From Gammaproteobacteria bacterium (GTDB lineage Bacteria; Pseudomonadota; Gammaproteobacteria; Steroidobacterales; Steroidobacteraceae): a DNA stretch of 22,354 nucleotides. The position numbers were made by a program, and so were the translations under genes. Below, piece after piece: positions 8,401 to 14,910 of this stretch (within the stretch, counting starts at the first letter, position 1; each line of letters starts with the position of its first letter). Where the stretch lies: the NCBI GenBank assembly GCA_030039615.1, contig JASHVF010000251.1:1-22354 (forward strand). The letters run 5' to 3'. The notes under the pieces are model-generated. The model was not told the DNA's origin and did not search any database. It was given only the letters and a program-made list of their open reading frames with translations.

Positions 8401-8510
8401 ACTGCTCGACCAGCAGCCCGGGCGGCGCGAACTGCAACGGCAACACCTTCCCGGGTGTCTACGACGCGATGGGGCGCTATCTGTTCGCCCATATCACGGC
8501 GCAGTTCTGA
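5454..8510 (+). CDS. TonB-dependent outer-membrane receptor
   Basis: A 1018-residue outer-membrane beta-barrel importer driven by TonB-ExbBD. It has a signal peptide (about 1-29, cleavage after LHA), a TonB-box-like EVVVTGSR (45-52), a plug domain (about 55-175, with VLVNGLRL and SAVYGADAVAGVVN), then a long barrel. The final residue is Phe1018, the usual sorting signal. Its length exceeds that of typical siderophore receptors and resembles the large receptors of Xanthomonadales and Caulobacterales, for which carbohydrate, peptide or other ligands are known. Fourteen cysteines occur as seven close pairs (262/273, 379/393, 495/520, 704/716, 796/803, 879/887, 984/994), probably disulfides in surface loops. 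It has a strong SD (AGGGGAG), its own promoter, and a terminator 21 bp after the stop. The ligand cannot be read from sequence. Confidence 0.93.
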   Translation: MANSRSLQKAVRLALATVTTAAGVPALHAQTAPAQAEATPAPLAEVVVTGSRLQTPNETAISPITTVSAADVQATGLTRVEDILNNLPMVFAGMNSTTSNGADGTASIDLRGLGNQRTLVLVNGLRLGPGEGDGRNWSDINEIPAALIERVDILTGGASAVYGADAVAGVVNFILDTHFEGLKIDAGYHFNQHDQDNPNGVQGAVTAAGDPLPPSSVNTAFGKNASILVGSNFAENKGNATAYITYDNQGAALQKSFDYSACSLTIGATGLACGGSNTSAKNGAGGHFYGTSANGVNFLSNTVDGLTNQFRAFQPTDLFNYGPYNYYETPETRWTAGGFLNYDVNSHATVYANVMYMRNEQLAQIAPSGDFGNPSFIACADPLLNASEQAVICNPAYQALQGNPYEVYNGKNYPGLNLYILRRNVEGGPRIQDVINDNAREVFGVKGDINDAWNYDVSAQHSVVDTSSTNQNYLSNANIQQSLNVLPGATGGVVCGGPNNGLGIGPLVTPGTAFSPNSSCVPWNIWTSHGVTQQALAYLSIPEQLQESVTEYVVSGSVTGDLGKYGAKLPFADDGLQVNVGTEWRSDASEFNPDYVSQQGLAAGGGGATPPVSGAITVWEGFTELRLPLAQHQAFAEDLSIEGGYRYSSYDLGFTTNTYKLGLEWAPVKDIRLRGGYNRAVRAPNIGELYAPQSVGLDGSEDPCTGPTPAGSLAGCEASGLKASEYGHLAPNAAEQYNGLLGGNPSLQPEIADTYTVGFVLTPRVAPGLTFSVDYFDIKIKDVIETLGGNTIINGCVFEGEFCNLVHRDPANGSLWLSPLGYVIDTNINAGLEATRGYDIKASYRWQLPAYGSVLFGLEGTALNSLATTPVVGQGSYDCAGYYGDVCGGSDPKWRSVLNITWSTPWDALDVTLRWRYFGSQTTEQQNPSKYLAGTSYLPSLAHIAAYNWFDLSATFDVYKNIKLQLGVNNIFDKDPPIVTGADCSTSSPGGANCNGNTFPGVYDAMGRYLFAHITAQF

Positions 8511-8531
8511 AGTCTTAGTGTTGAGTTGAAG

Positions 8532-8562
8532 GCGGCGGGCCACGAGGCCCGCCGCTTTTTTT
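8532..8562 (+). terminator. Rho-independent terminator after the TonB receptor gene
   Basis: A perfect 10-bp GC-rich stem (GCGGCGGGCC / GGCCCGCCGC) with loop ACGA, followed by seven T (8556-8562). There is no T-tract on the other side, so it acts only on the plus strand. It lies between the convergent receptor gene and the minus-strand gene ending at 8575. Confidence 0.92.
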
Positions 8563-8574
8563 GGCCGTCTTACT

Positions 8575-9222
8575 TCACTGCAGCCGCCGCACGCGGTGAA
8601 AGCGCTTGCTCGAGGTACGCATCAGGTACGAGCCGAGGGTGGCGCGCGTGATCACCACGGTGTCGCCTGCCGCGAGCAGCGGATCGTCGTCATCGAGCTC
8701 CCACAGGCCCCCGCCCTCGAGCGCCACGGTCATGTGGCCGGTCTTGCTCTTGCCGAGCGAGGTCACGCGCGCCTCGAGCGAGTCGCTCACCGCGACCTTG
8801 GGATGTTCGGCCTGGTAGAGGCCGAAGGACTGGCCGGCAGGGGCAGCAGGCGGCGTCGCCGGTGCCGCAACAGCGGCCGGGGCCGATGGCACGGCAGGTG
8901 GTGCCGCCGTTGCCGCCGCGGCTGCGGGAGCCGGTGCCGGGATGGCCGGCACTGGCGCGGGGGCAGCCGGGGCCACGGCGGCGGACGCGGGCACCGGACC
9001 CGACTGCGGCGGCGCCGCGGGCTTCGCCGCGGGAGCCGTGTGCCCGGCAACCCGGTCGTAGCAGGCCAGGCGCTCGGCGTCGGAGCCGAGCGCGGCGCAG
9101 GCGGCGAGTGAATCCGGGGGCGTCGCCGCGGACTGCGCCGCGCACACCAGCGGCGCGAGCCCGAGCGCCAGCAGCCACCGCCGCGTGCCTGGTGGGGAAC
9201 TGCATGCCGGGCGAGCGCTCAT
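8575..9222 (-). CDS. Exported Ala/Pro-rich protein with RLxCYD motif, function unknown
   Basis: A 215-residue protein that I cannot assign to a characterised function. An N-terminal signal peptide is visible (a twin-Arg-containing n-region, then a WLLALGLAPLVCA core, cleavage near residue 29-32). Next comes CAALGSDAERLACYD, a short two-cysteine motif seen in many small periplasmic proteins. An Ala/Pro low-complexity linker runs from about 60 to 130. The C-terminal domain of about 85 residues is predicted beta-rich and basic at its end (GDTVVITRATLGSYL ... RFHRVRRLQ). The linker suggests a periplasmic protein spanning some distance or tethered to the wall. Its ATG overlaps the stop of the TPR-hydroxylase gene (ATGA), so the two are probably co-translated. 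Confidence 0.75.
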   Translation of the reverse strand: MSARPACSSPPGTRRWLLALGLAPLVCAAQSAATPPDSLAACAALGSDAERLACYDRVAGHTAPAAKPAAPPQSGPVPASAAVAPAAPAPVPAIPAPAPAAAAATAAPPAVPSAPAAVAAPATPPAAPAGQSFGLYQAEHPKVAVSDSLEARVTSLGKSKTGHMTVALEGGGLWELDDDDPLLAAGDTVVITRATLGSYLMRTSSKRFHRVRRLQ

Positions 9223-10538
9223 AGGGGCTCGACCGAGCTCGGGCCGTAGTAGGTGCCGACGACCTCTGTGGCCGCGCGCACCAGGGCGCGCTCCGCCGCA
9301 GTCAGGAACGGATTCCAGATGTCGAAGATCAGGATGCCGCGCGGCACGTCCGAGTCATTCCACGCCTCGTGCTCGATCGTATCGTCGAACACCAACGCCT
9401 TGCCCGGAGCCCACTCGCGCGTCTCGCTGCCGACGCGGAAGCCGCAGTGCGGCGGGACGATGAGCGGCAGGTGCACGGTGAGGCGGATATTCGTCACGCC
9501 GGTGTGCGGCGGGATGCGGGTGCGCGCATCGAGTATCGAGAAGAAGGCGGTCGGCCCGCGCCGCGCGACGTCGCACCGCGGCGCACCGCCGAGCACCTCG
9601 GCGGTACGCGGACAGCGCGCCAGGTGCGCCGGCTGCGCTACCGACTGGTTCCACAGGAAGTACGCGCTCCAGCGGCGCGACTTGTTGAGCTCCTTCCACT
9701 GATTGAGCGGCAGCCCCTCGGGATAGGCGATGTACGGCTCGAGTCCCTCGCGGTCGGCGACCAGCACCCCCATGAGCTCGGTGCGGATTGCATCGCTCGC
9801 CGCCTCGATCGCATCGAGCCACGGGAACTCCTCGCGATCGAAGAACTCCACCGCCGGCAGCTCCGGGAAATACATGAAGGTAGGCTGCGGCAGGAAGCGG
9901 GCGCGCTTGCCGGTCAGGAGATCGATGCAGCGGTCCACTCGCCGCTGCCGCCCGCCGCCATAGCTCGCCCGTATCCCTGCGAGCCGCTCCTCGATGGCCG
10001 CCGCGAGCAGCGCCTCGTCCCGGGCGACGGCCGCACGCGCGTGCTCGATCACCGGCGCCACTGTCTCCGGCGGCGGCGCCCCGGGTGGCAGCGTCGCGAG
10101 CGCATTACGGTAGATGCGCGCGGCGTTGCGCGCATCGCCGCTCGCCTCGAGCAGCGCGGCCTTCTGCAGGAGCGACGCGAGGTGGCGCGGCTCGAGTGCC
10201 AGCGCCCGCTCGATGGCATCGAGCTCCGCGGGCAGCTGGTTGAGCGCATGCAGGCTCGAGGCGAGGTTCGACCACAGGTTCGGATGCTGCGGGTCCGCCT
10301 GAGTCGCGCGTCGGAAGAGCTGGGACGCCTTGTCGGCCTCGCCGCGCTTGAGCATCTGCAGTCCGAGCTCGTTCAATACGGCCGGATGAGCGGGCGCGAG
10401 CTGCGCGACGCGGGCCAGCAGCTGCTCGGCTTCGCTCTTGCGGCCGCCGGCGTCCGCTGACTTGGCGGCCTGAATCAGCCGCAGCACGGTGGCGTTGTCC
10501 ACGCCCGGCGCGCTGTCCACGGCATTGACGTCGCTCAT
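9219..10538 (-). CDS. TPR-aspartyl/asparaginyl beta-hydroxylase
   Basis: A 439-residue fusion of tetratricopeptide repeats (about 30-150) and a C-terminal Asp/Asn beta-hydroxylase domain (PF05118-like, about 215-420). In the AspH family this is a 2OG/Fe(II) enzyme hydroxylating protein side chains. Metal ligands are His345 (PPHTG) and His390 (IEHEAWN); Arg352 and Arg400 (VPRGIL) are candidate 2OG ligands. TPR plus hydroxylase is also the architecture of the animal AspH enzyme. No signal peptide is seen, so it should be cytoplasmic. The ATG at 10538 is chosen because AGGTGA lies 5 nt upstream; a GTG at 10547 would bury that site. The stop overlaps the downstream exported-protein start. Confidence 0.85.
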   Translation of the reverse strand: MSDVNAVDSAPGVDNATVLRLIQAAKSADAGGRKSEAEQLLARVAQLAPAHPAVLNELGLQMLKRGEADKASQLFRRATQADPQHPNLWSNLASSLHALNQLPAELDAIERALALEPRHLASLLQKAALLEASGDARNAARIYRNALATLPPGAPPPETVAPVIEHARAAVARDEALLAAAIEERLAGIRASYGGGRQRRVDRCIDLLTGKRARFLPQPTFMYFPELPAVEFFDREEFPWLDAIEAASDAIRTELMGVLVADREGLEPYIAYPEGLPLNQWKELNKSRRWSAYFLWNQSVAQPAHLARCPRTAEVLGGAPRCDVARRGPTAFFSILDARTRIPPHTGVTNIRLTVHLPLIVPPHCGFRVGSETREWAPGKALVFDDTIEHEAWNDSDVPRGILIFDIWNPFLTAAERALVRAATEVVGTYYGPSSVEPL

Positions 10539-10570
10539 CACTCTCACCTATGTTTTTCGAGTCATCGGGA

Positions 10571-10576
10571 ATTCTA
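10571..10576 (-). promoter_or_regulatory. Possible -10 box for the TPR-hydroxylase operon
   Basis: TAGAAT on the minus strand (5/6 match to TATAAT) sits 32 nt before the ATG at 10538, giving a leader of about 25 nt that contains the AGGTGA ribosome site. No clear -35 box is seen. The surrounding 10550-10580 is AT-rich for this genome, which supports a divergent promoter region. Confidence 0.3.
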
Positions 10577-10606
10577 ACCCGGCCCAGTGCCGCCCGGAGA
10601 GCAGCC

Positions 10607-12619
10607 TTGCAGTCGCCGCGGGAAGTGGAGCTCGAGCTGATGCGCCTCGCCGCCCTCCTGGAGCGCGAGCCGCAGGCGGCTGCGCGCGCCGCAACGGAGA
10701 TACTGCGATCGAGCCCGGGGCAACCGACTGCGCTGTTGCTGCTGGCAGCCGCGCAACGTGCCTGCGGCGACCCGCAGGCGGCGGCCGCCGGGCTTGCCGC
10801 TCTCGCCGCCGCCCAGCCCGACTCCGCGGTAGTGCGCTTCGAGCTCGGGCGCGCGCTGCGTGCGGCCGGCCGGGAAACGGAAGCGCTCGCAGCGCTCAAG
10901 CGCGCCGTCGAGCTGGCGCCCGATCTGGCCGAGGCTTGGCGCGAGCTTTCGTTGCTGTATGCCGCGCGCGGCGAGCCGGCGGCATGCGATGCCGCCTACG
11001 CCCGCTTCGAGGAGCGCTCTCCCGAGAGTGCGCGCTTCGGCGAAGCGCTCGCAGCGCTCGCGGACCAGCGCTACGGCGCGGCCGAGCAGCTGCTGCGGCA
11101 GGCGTTGGAGAGCGCGCCGCGGGACCCGGTGGCGCTGCGCCTGCTCGCGCAGGCCGCCGCCGCCCGGGAGGACTACCGCGCGGCCGAGCAACTGCTCGGC
11201 GAGTGCCTGCGCCTCGCGCCCGGCTACAGCCGCGCACGCCTCGACCTGCTGCGAGTCCTGCAGACGCAGCACAAGGGCGAGCCGATGCTGCCGCTCATCG
11301 AGCGTCTGCTGGCCGCGGATCCCCGAAATCCGCGCTACCGGATGCTGCAGGCCGACGCCTGCGCGCTGCTCGGACAAGTCGAGCGTGCCCTCGAGACACT
11401 CGCCGTGCTGGTGCGCGAGTGCCCGGACGACGAGGCCATGTGGCTCGACTACGGCCATACGCTGCGCACGGCGGGCCGCGGCGACGAAGCGGTCGCCGCC
11501 TACCGCAGATGCCTCGAGCTCAATCCCGAATTTGCCGGCGCCTGGGTGGCCCTCGCCAACCTCAAGACCCTGCCCTTGTCGCCGGCCGACATCGCCGCCA
11601 TACACGCTCAGCTGGCGCGCGCCGGACTGCCGGACGATGAGCGTTCGCAGCTCGAGTTTGCGCTCGGCCGGGCGCTCGAGGATAACGGCGACTTCGCGGC
11701 CTCCTTCGCACATTACGCGCGTGGCAACGCCTTGCGGCGCGCGCTCGTGCCCTACGAGGCGGACAAGCTCACGCGCCTCGTGCAGCGCACGCGCGCCCTC
11801 TATTCGAGCGAGTTCCTCGCCGCCCGCGCCGGCTGGGGCAACCCCGCGGCCGATCCCATCTTCATCGTCGGCCTGCCGCGCTCGGGCTCGACGCTCGTCG
11901 AGCAGATTCTCGCGAGTCACTCCCAGGTGGAAGGCACACGCGAGCTGACCGACATCCCCCAGTTCGCCAACGAGCTCGGCGAACGCACTGACGAGTCCGC
12001 AGCGCCGCCCGAGTACCCGCGCTCGGTCGCGCGGCTCGGGCGCGCCGAGCTCGCCGCGCTCGGCGAGCGCTATCTCGTGCAGACACGCTCGCATCGTCAG
12101 CTCGGCCGGCCGCGCTTCCTCGACAAGATGGGCAGCAACTTCCTGCACCTGGGACTCATACACCTGATGCTGCCGAATGCACGCATCATCGACGTCCGGC
12201 GCGCGCCGCTGCCCTGCTGCTTCGCCAACTTCAAACAGCACTTCCACGGCGGCCAGTGGTTCAGCTACAGCCTCGAGGACCTCGGCCGCTACTATCGCGA
12301 TTACGTGAGTCTCATGGCGCACTTCAACGCGGTGCTGCCCGGACGGGTGCACCGCCTCAGCTACGAGAGCCTGGTGCGCGATCTCGAGGGCGAGGTGCGC
12401 GCATTGCTCGCGTACTGCGGCCTGCCGTTCGAGGCGGCGTGCCTGCGCTTTCACGAGACCCGCCGGGCGGTACCCACGGTGAGCTCGGAACAGGTCCGGC
12501 AGCCGCTCTACAGCGAAGCGCTGGAGCAGTGGCGCCACTTCGAGCCCTGGCTGGGGCCGCTCAAGGAGGCGCTCGGCGAGCTGGCGGTGACGCCGGCGGC
12601 TTCCGCGCCCGGGCGCTAG
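10607..12619 (+). CDS. TPR-sulfotransferase 2
   Basis: A 670-residue protein from a TTG start, with a long TPR array (about 10-330) and a C-terminal PAPS-type sulfotransferase domain (about 415-655). The phosphosulfate loop is FIVGLPRSGSTL (419-430), and Glu446 is the candidate catalytic base. The 3'-phosphate motif reads RRAPLPCCFANF, so the usual Ser is Ala540 and the Asp after Arg is Ala; this differs from both other sulfotransferases here. The TTG at 10607 is preferred because GGAGA lies 6 nt upstream and the preceding 57 bases look like an AT-rich promoter. An ATG at 10550 (689 residues) is the alternative. It diverges from the TPR-hydroxylase, and its stop shares CTAG with the converging third sulfotransferase. 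The acceptor is unknown. Confidence 0.82.
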   Translation: MQSPREVELELMRLAALLEREPQAAARAATEILRSSPGQPTALLLLAAAQRACGDPQAAAAGLAALAAAQPDSAVVRFELGRALRAAGRETEALAALKRAVELAPDLAEAWRELSLLYAARGEPAACDAAYARFEERSPESARFGEALAALADQRYGAAEQLLRQALESAPRDPVALRLLAQAAAAREDYRAAEQLLGECLRLAPGYSRARLDLLRVLQTQHKGEPMLPLIERLLAADPRNPRYRMLQADACALLGQVERALETLAVLVRECPDDEAMWLDYGHTLRTAGRGDEAVAAYRRCLELNPEFAGAWVALANLKTLPLSPADIAAIHAQLARAGLPDDERSQLEFALGRALEDNGDFAASFAHYARGNALRRALVPYEADKLTRLVQRTRALYSSEFLAARAGWGNPAADPIFIVGLPRSGSTLVEQILASHSQVEGTRELTDIPQFANELGERTDESAAPPEYPRSVARLGRAELAALGERYLVQTRSHRQLGRPRFLDKMGSNFLHLGLIHLMLPNARIIDVRRAPLPCCFANFKQHFHGGQWFSYSLEDLGRYYRDYVSLMAHFNAVLPGRVHRLSYESLVRDLEGEVRALLAYCGLPFEAACLRFHETRRAVPTVSSEQVRQPLYSEALEQWRHFEPWLGPLKEALGELAVTPAASAPGR

Positions 12620-14910
12620 CCGGAGCGCGCGTCGTCGCCGACCAGCTCTAGCAGCGGCCGCAGCGGCGCGAGGTACGGTTCGTAGTTGCGCCAGCGCCCG
12701 ATCGAGCCTGAATTGATCTTCTGGCGTACCTGCCAGCGACTCGCCGTGATGACCACGCGCTCGGTGCGGTGAAAATCGAGACAGCGCGCCTCCCACGGCA
12801 GCCCCGTGAACTCGAGCATCCTGCGCGTCCAGCGCTCCTGATTCGCAACCAGCGCCTCGTACGGGACCTCGAGCAGCGTCGTCGGCGCGAGCACGGCACG
12901 CCAGTGATCGGTGACGCGGACATACTGGCGGTAGTAGTGCGCCAGGCTGTCGAGATCGTGCGCATGGGGCTGGCGGTCGCCGAAGTTCTGGAAGTAGAGC
13001 GACAGGCAGGTGTCGAGCGGGTGGCGCTGCATGTGCAGGATCCGGGCATGCGGAAACGCCAGATGAATCAGCCCGGCATGCAGAAAGTTCGCCGGCATCT
13101 TGTCGATGACGCGCTGCACGCCGGCCGAGTGCTCGCTGATGCGCGCGAGATAGTCTCGCGCGAGGTCCGCGAGCGCCGCGCGGCGCGCCGCGGTCGCGGA
13201 GCCCGCCTCGCGAAAGAGCTCGGCAGCGCGATCCCAGAACCGCACCTCGCCGGCCCCGGACGCCTGAGTGTGGGAGGCGAGGATCTGCTCGGCGAGCGTG
13301 GTTCCCGATCTCGGCATGCCGACGACGAACACCGGCAGCTCCGAGGCCGAGGCGCCGGAGTGACCCGCGCCGAGAAGGGCGGCGTCGAAGGTAGCGATGA
13401 TTTCGTCCACCTGCCGCTCGAGACCCGCGCGATCGTAGGGCACGCCGTGGCGGGCGCTCAGCTCGTTTGCCTGGCGGTAGTGCGCGAACGCCTCGGCGTA
13501 GCTGCCGAGGTCGTCGTGGTACTTGCCGAGCGCGTAGCGCAGACCGATCTCGTGTGCCAGCGCCATCGGTTTGCCCAGCGCCTCAACGGCCGCCTCGAGC
13601 CATGCGCCGTCGGCGGCGGTCATTCTGCGCTGGGCAGCGATGCTGCAGAGCACCGCGGGCGAGCCGGCATCGCTCGCCAGTGCGCGCCCGAACAGCGCCT
13701 CCGCCTGCGCGAAGTCGCCCCGATCGGCGCTCAGGTCTCCGAGCAGCGCCAGCGCGCCCACATGACCTGGGTCGGAGGCGAGCAGTGCGTGGCACAGCGC
13801 CCGCGCCTCCTCCAGGCGACCCTCGAGGCGCAGCGCCGTGGCGAGACCGAGCCGTGCCTGCGCATGCTCGGGCTGCAGCGCGAGCGCGCGGCGGTAACTG
13901 CCGACCGACTCGGCCAGCTCGCCGAGCTCGTAGAGCGCGCGCGCCACGTGCCAGTGGCCGTCCGCGCGCTGCGGCTCGAGATCCACGGCTCGGCGATAGG
14001 CATCGAGCGCCCGGGCGTAATCCCCGCCATCGCACAGCGCATTGCCGAGGTTGTACAGCGCCTGCGTGAAGCGTGGATTGAGTTCCACCGCGCGGCGCAG
14101 GCTCGCGGCCGCCTCAGCGGGGCGCGCGAGCGCCGCCAGCACCAGCCCGAGGTTGTTGTGGGCAATGGCGGCACGCGGGTCGAGCGCCACCGCCTTACGG
14201 GTGCAGCTGAGGGCCTCCTCGAGCTGCCCGAGCTGCCGCAGCGTATTGCCCAGGTTCGCGTTCGCCTCCGCGTCATCAGGATTGAGCGAGAGCAGCTGAC
14301 GGTAGCGCTCGACGGCGCGCGTGCAGTCGCCGAGCTCGCGCAGCGCGTTGCCGAGATTATTCAGCGCCTCGGGCAGGTTCGGGTTGCGTTCCAGGGCGCG
14401 CTCGTAGAGCGGCACGGCCTCGCGGGCGCGCCCGAGCGCGCACAGGCAATCGGCCGCAGCGATCATGACCGCGAGGTCCTGCGGCTCGATCTCGAGCACG
14501 CGCGCGAGACTCGCGAGTGCCTCCTCCAGCCGTCCCTGCTCCTTGAGCACTGCACCCAGGTTGCGATGCGCCTCGGCATCTCCGGGCAGGAGGTCGACCG
14601 CCCTGCGCAGCGCCGGCAGCGCGTCCCGGCCCTGGCGCGCGCGCACCACGCCAATGAATTTCCACAGCGTGCCGGAGTCCGGACTGCGTTCAAGCAGCAG
14701 GCTCGCCTGAGTCTCCGCCTCCGCAAGCCGGCCCTGCCGCACCAGCGCACCGAGCGCGGCGATGCTCCCCTGCGGCTGCGCCGGCGGGCCGGCGCCGGGC
14801 GCATCCGGCGCCCTTCCCGGCGCCGCGGCGGCCGCAGGCAAGGCGCCGCAACACAGCTTGAATTTCCGCCCGCTGCCGCACGGGCAGGGATCGTTACGGC
14901 CCGGTTTCAT
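12616..14910 (-). CDS. SEC-C/TPR-sulfotransferase 3
   Basis: A 764-residue protein in three parts. An N-terminal SEC-C zinc motif (Cys9, Cys11, Cys20, Cys21 in CPCGSGRKFKLCCG) is followed by an Ala/Pro/Gly linker and about ten TPR units (about 50-410). A PAPS-type sulfotransferase domain (about 524-755) ends the protein. The phosphosulfate loop is FVVGMPRSGTTL (528-539), Glu555 (GAGEVRF) is the candidate base, Lys604 sits in DKMPANF, and the 3'-phosphate motif has Arg629 and Ser637 (QRHPLDTCLS), all intact. SEC-C motifs bind zinc and often mediate contacts with proteins or ribosome-associated factors. The ATG at 14910 overlaps the stop of the TPR-glycosyltransferase (ATGA), and the SEC-C motif begins within a few residues, which fixes this start over a longer frame. 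Substrate unknown. Confidence 0.86.
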   Translation of the reverse strand: MKPGRNDPCPCGSGRKFKLCCGALPAAAAAPGRAPDAPGAGPPAQPQGSIAALGALVRQGRLAEAETQASLLLERSPDSGTLWKFIGVVRARQGRDALPALRRAVDLLPGDAEAHRNLGAVLKEQGRLEEALASLARVLEIEPQDLAVMIAAADCLCALGRAREAVPLYERALERNPNLPEALNNLGNALRELGDCTRAVERYRQLLSLNPDDAEANANLGNTLRQLGQLEEALSCTRKAVALDPRAAIAHNNLGLVLAALARPAEAAASLRRAVELNPRFTQALYNLGNALCDGGDYARALDAYRRAVDLEPQRADGHWHVARALYELGELAESVGSYRRALALQPEHAQARLGLATALRLEGRLEEARALCHALLASDPGHVGALALLGDLSADRGDFAQAEALFGRALASDAGSPAVLCSIAAQRRMTAADGAWLEAAVEALGKPMALAHEIGLRYALGKYHDDLGSYAEAFAHYRQANELSARHGVPYDRAGLERQVDEIIATFDAALLGAGHSGASASELPVFVVGMPRSGTTLAEQILASHTQASGAGEVRFWDRAAELFREAGSATAARRAALADLARDYLARISEHSAGVQRVIDKMPANFLHAGLIHLAFPHARILHMQRHPLDTCLSLYFQNFGDRQPHAHDLDSLAHYYRQYVRVTDHWRAVLAPTTLLEVPYEALVANQERWTRRMLEFTGLPWEARCLDFHRTERVVITASRWQVRQKINSGSIGRWRNYEPYLAPLRPLLELVGDDARSG

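Noticed and set aside
5454..8510. EGF-like beta-hydroxylation consensus (C-x-D/N-x4-F/Y-x-C) in the TonB receptor as an AspH target
   Set aside because: I checked the segments around the cysteine pairs and none fits the full pattern, so the receptor cannot be named as the hydroxylase substrate on this basis.
10550..10606. ATG at 10550 as the start of the second sulfotransferase
   Set aside because: It has no ribosome site and only 11 bp to the divergent gene, and the segment is AT-rich like a promoter. The TTG at 10607 has GGAGA 6 nt upstream. The longer form is still possible.
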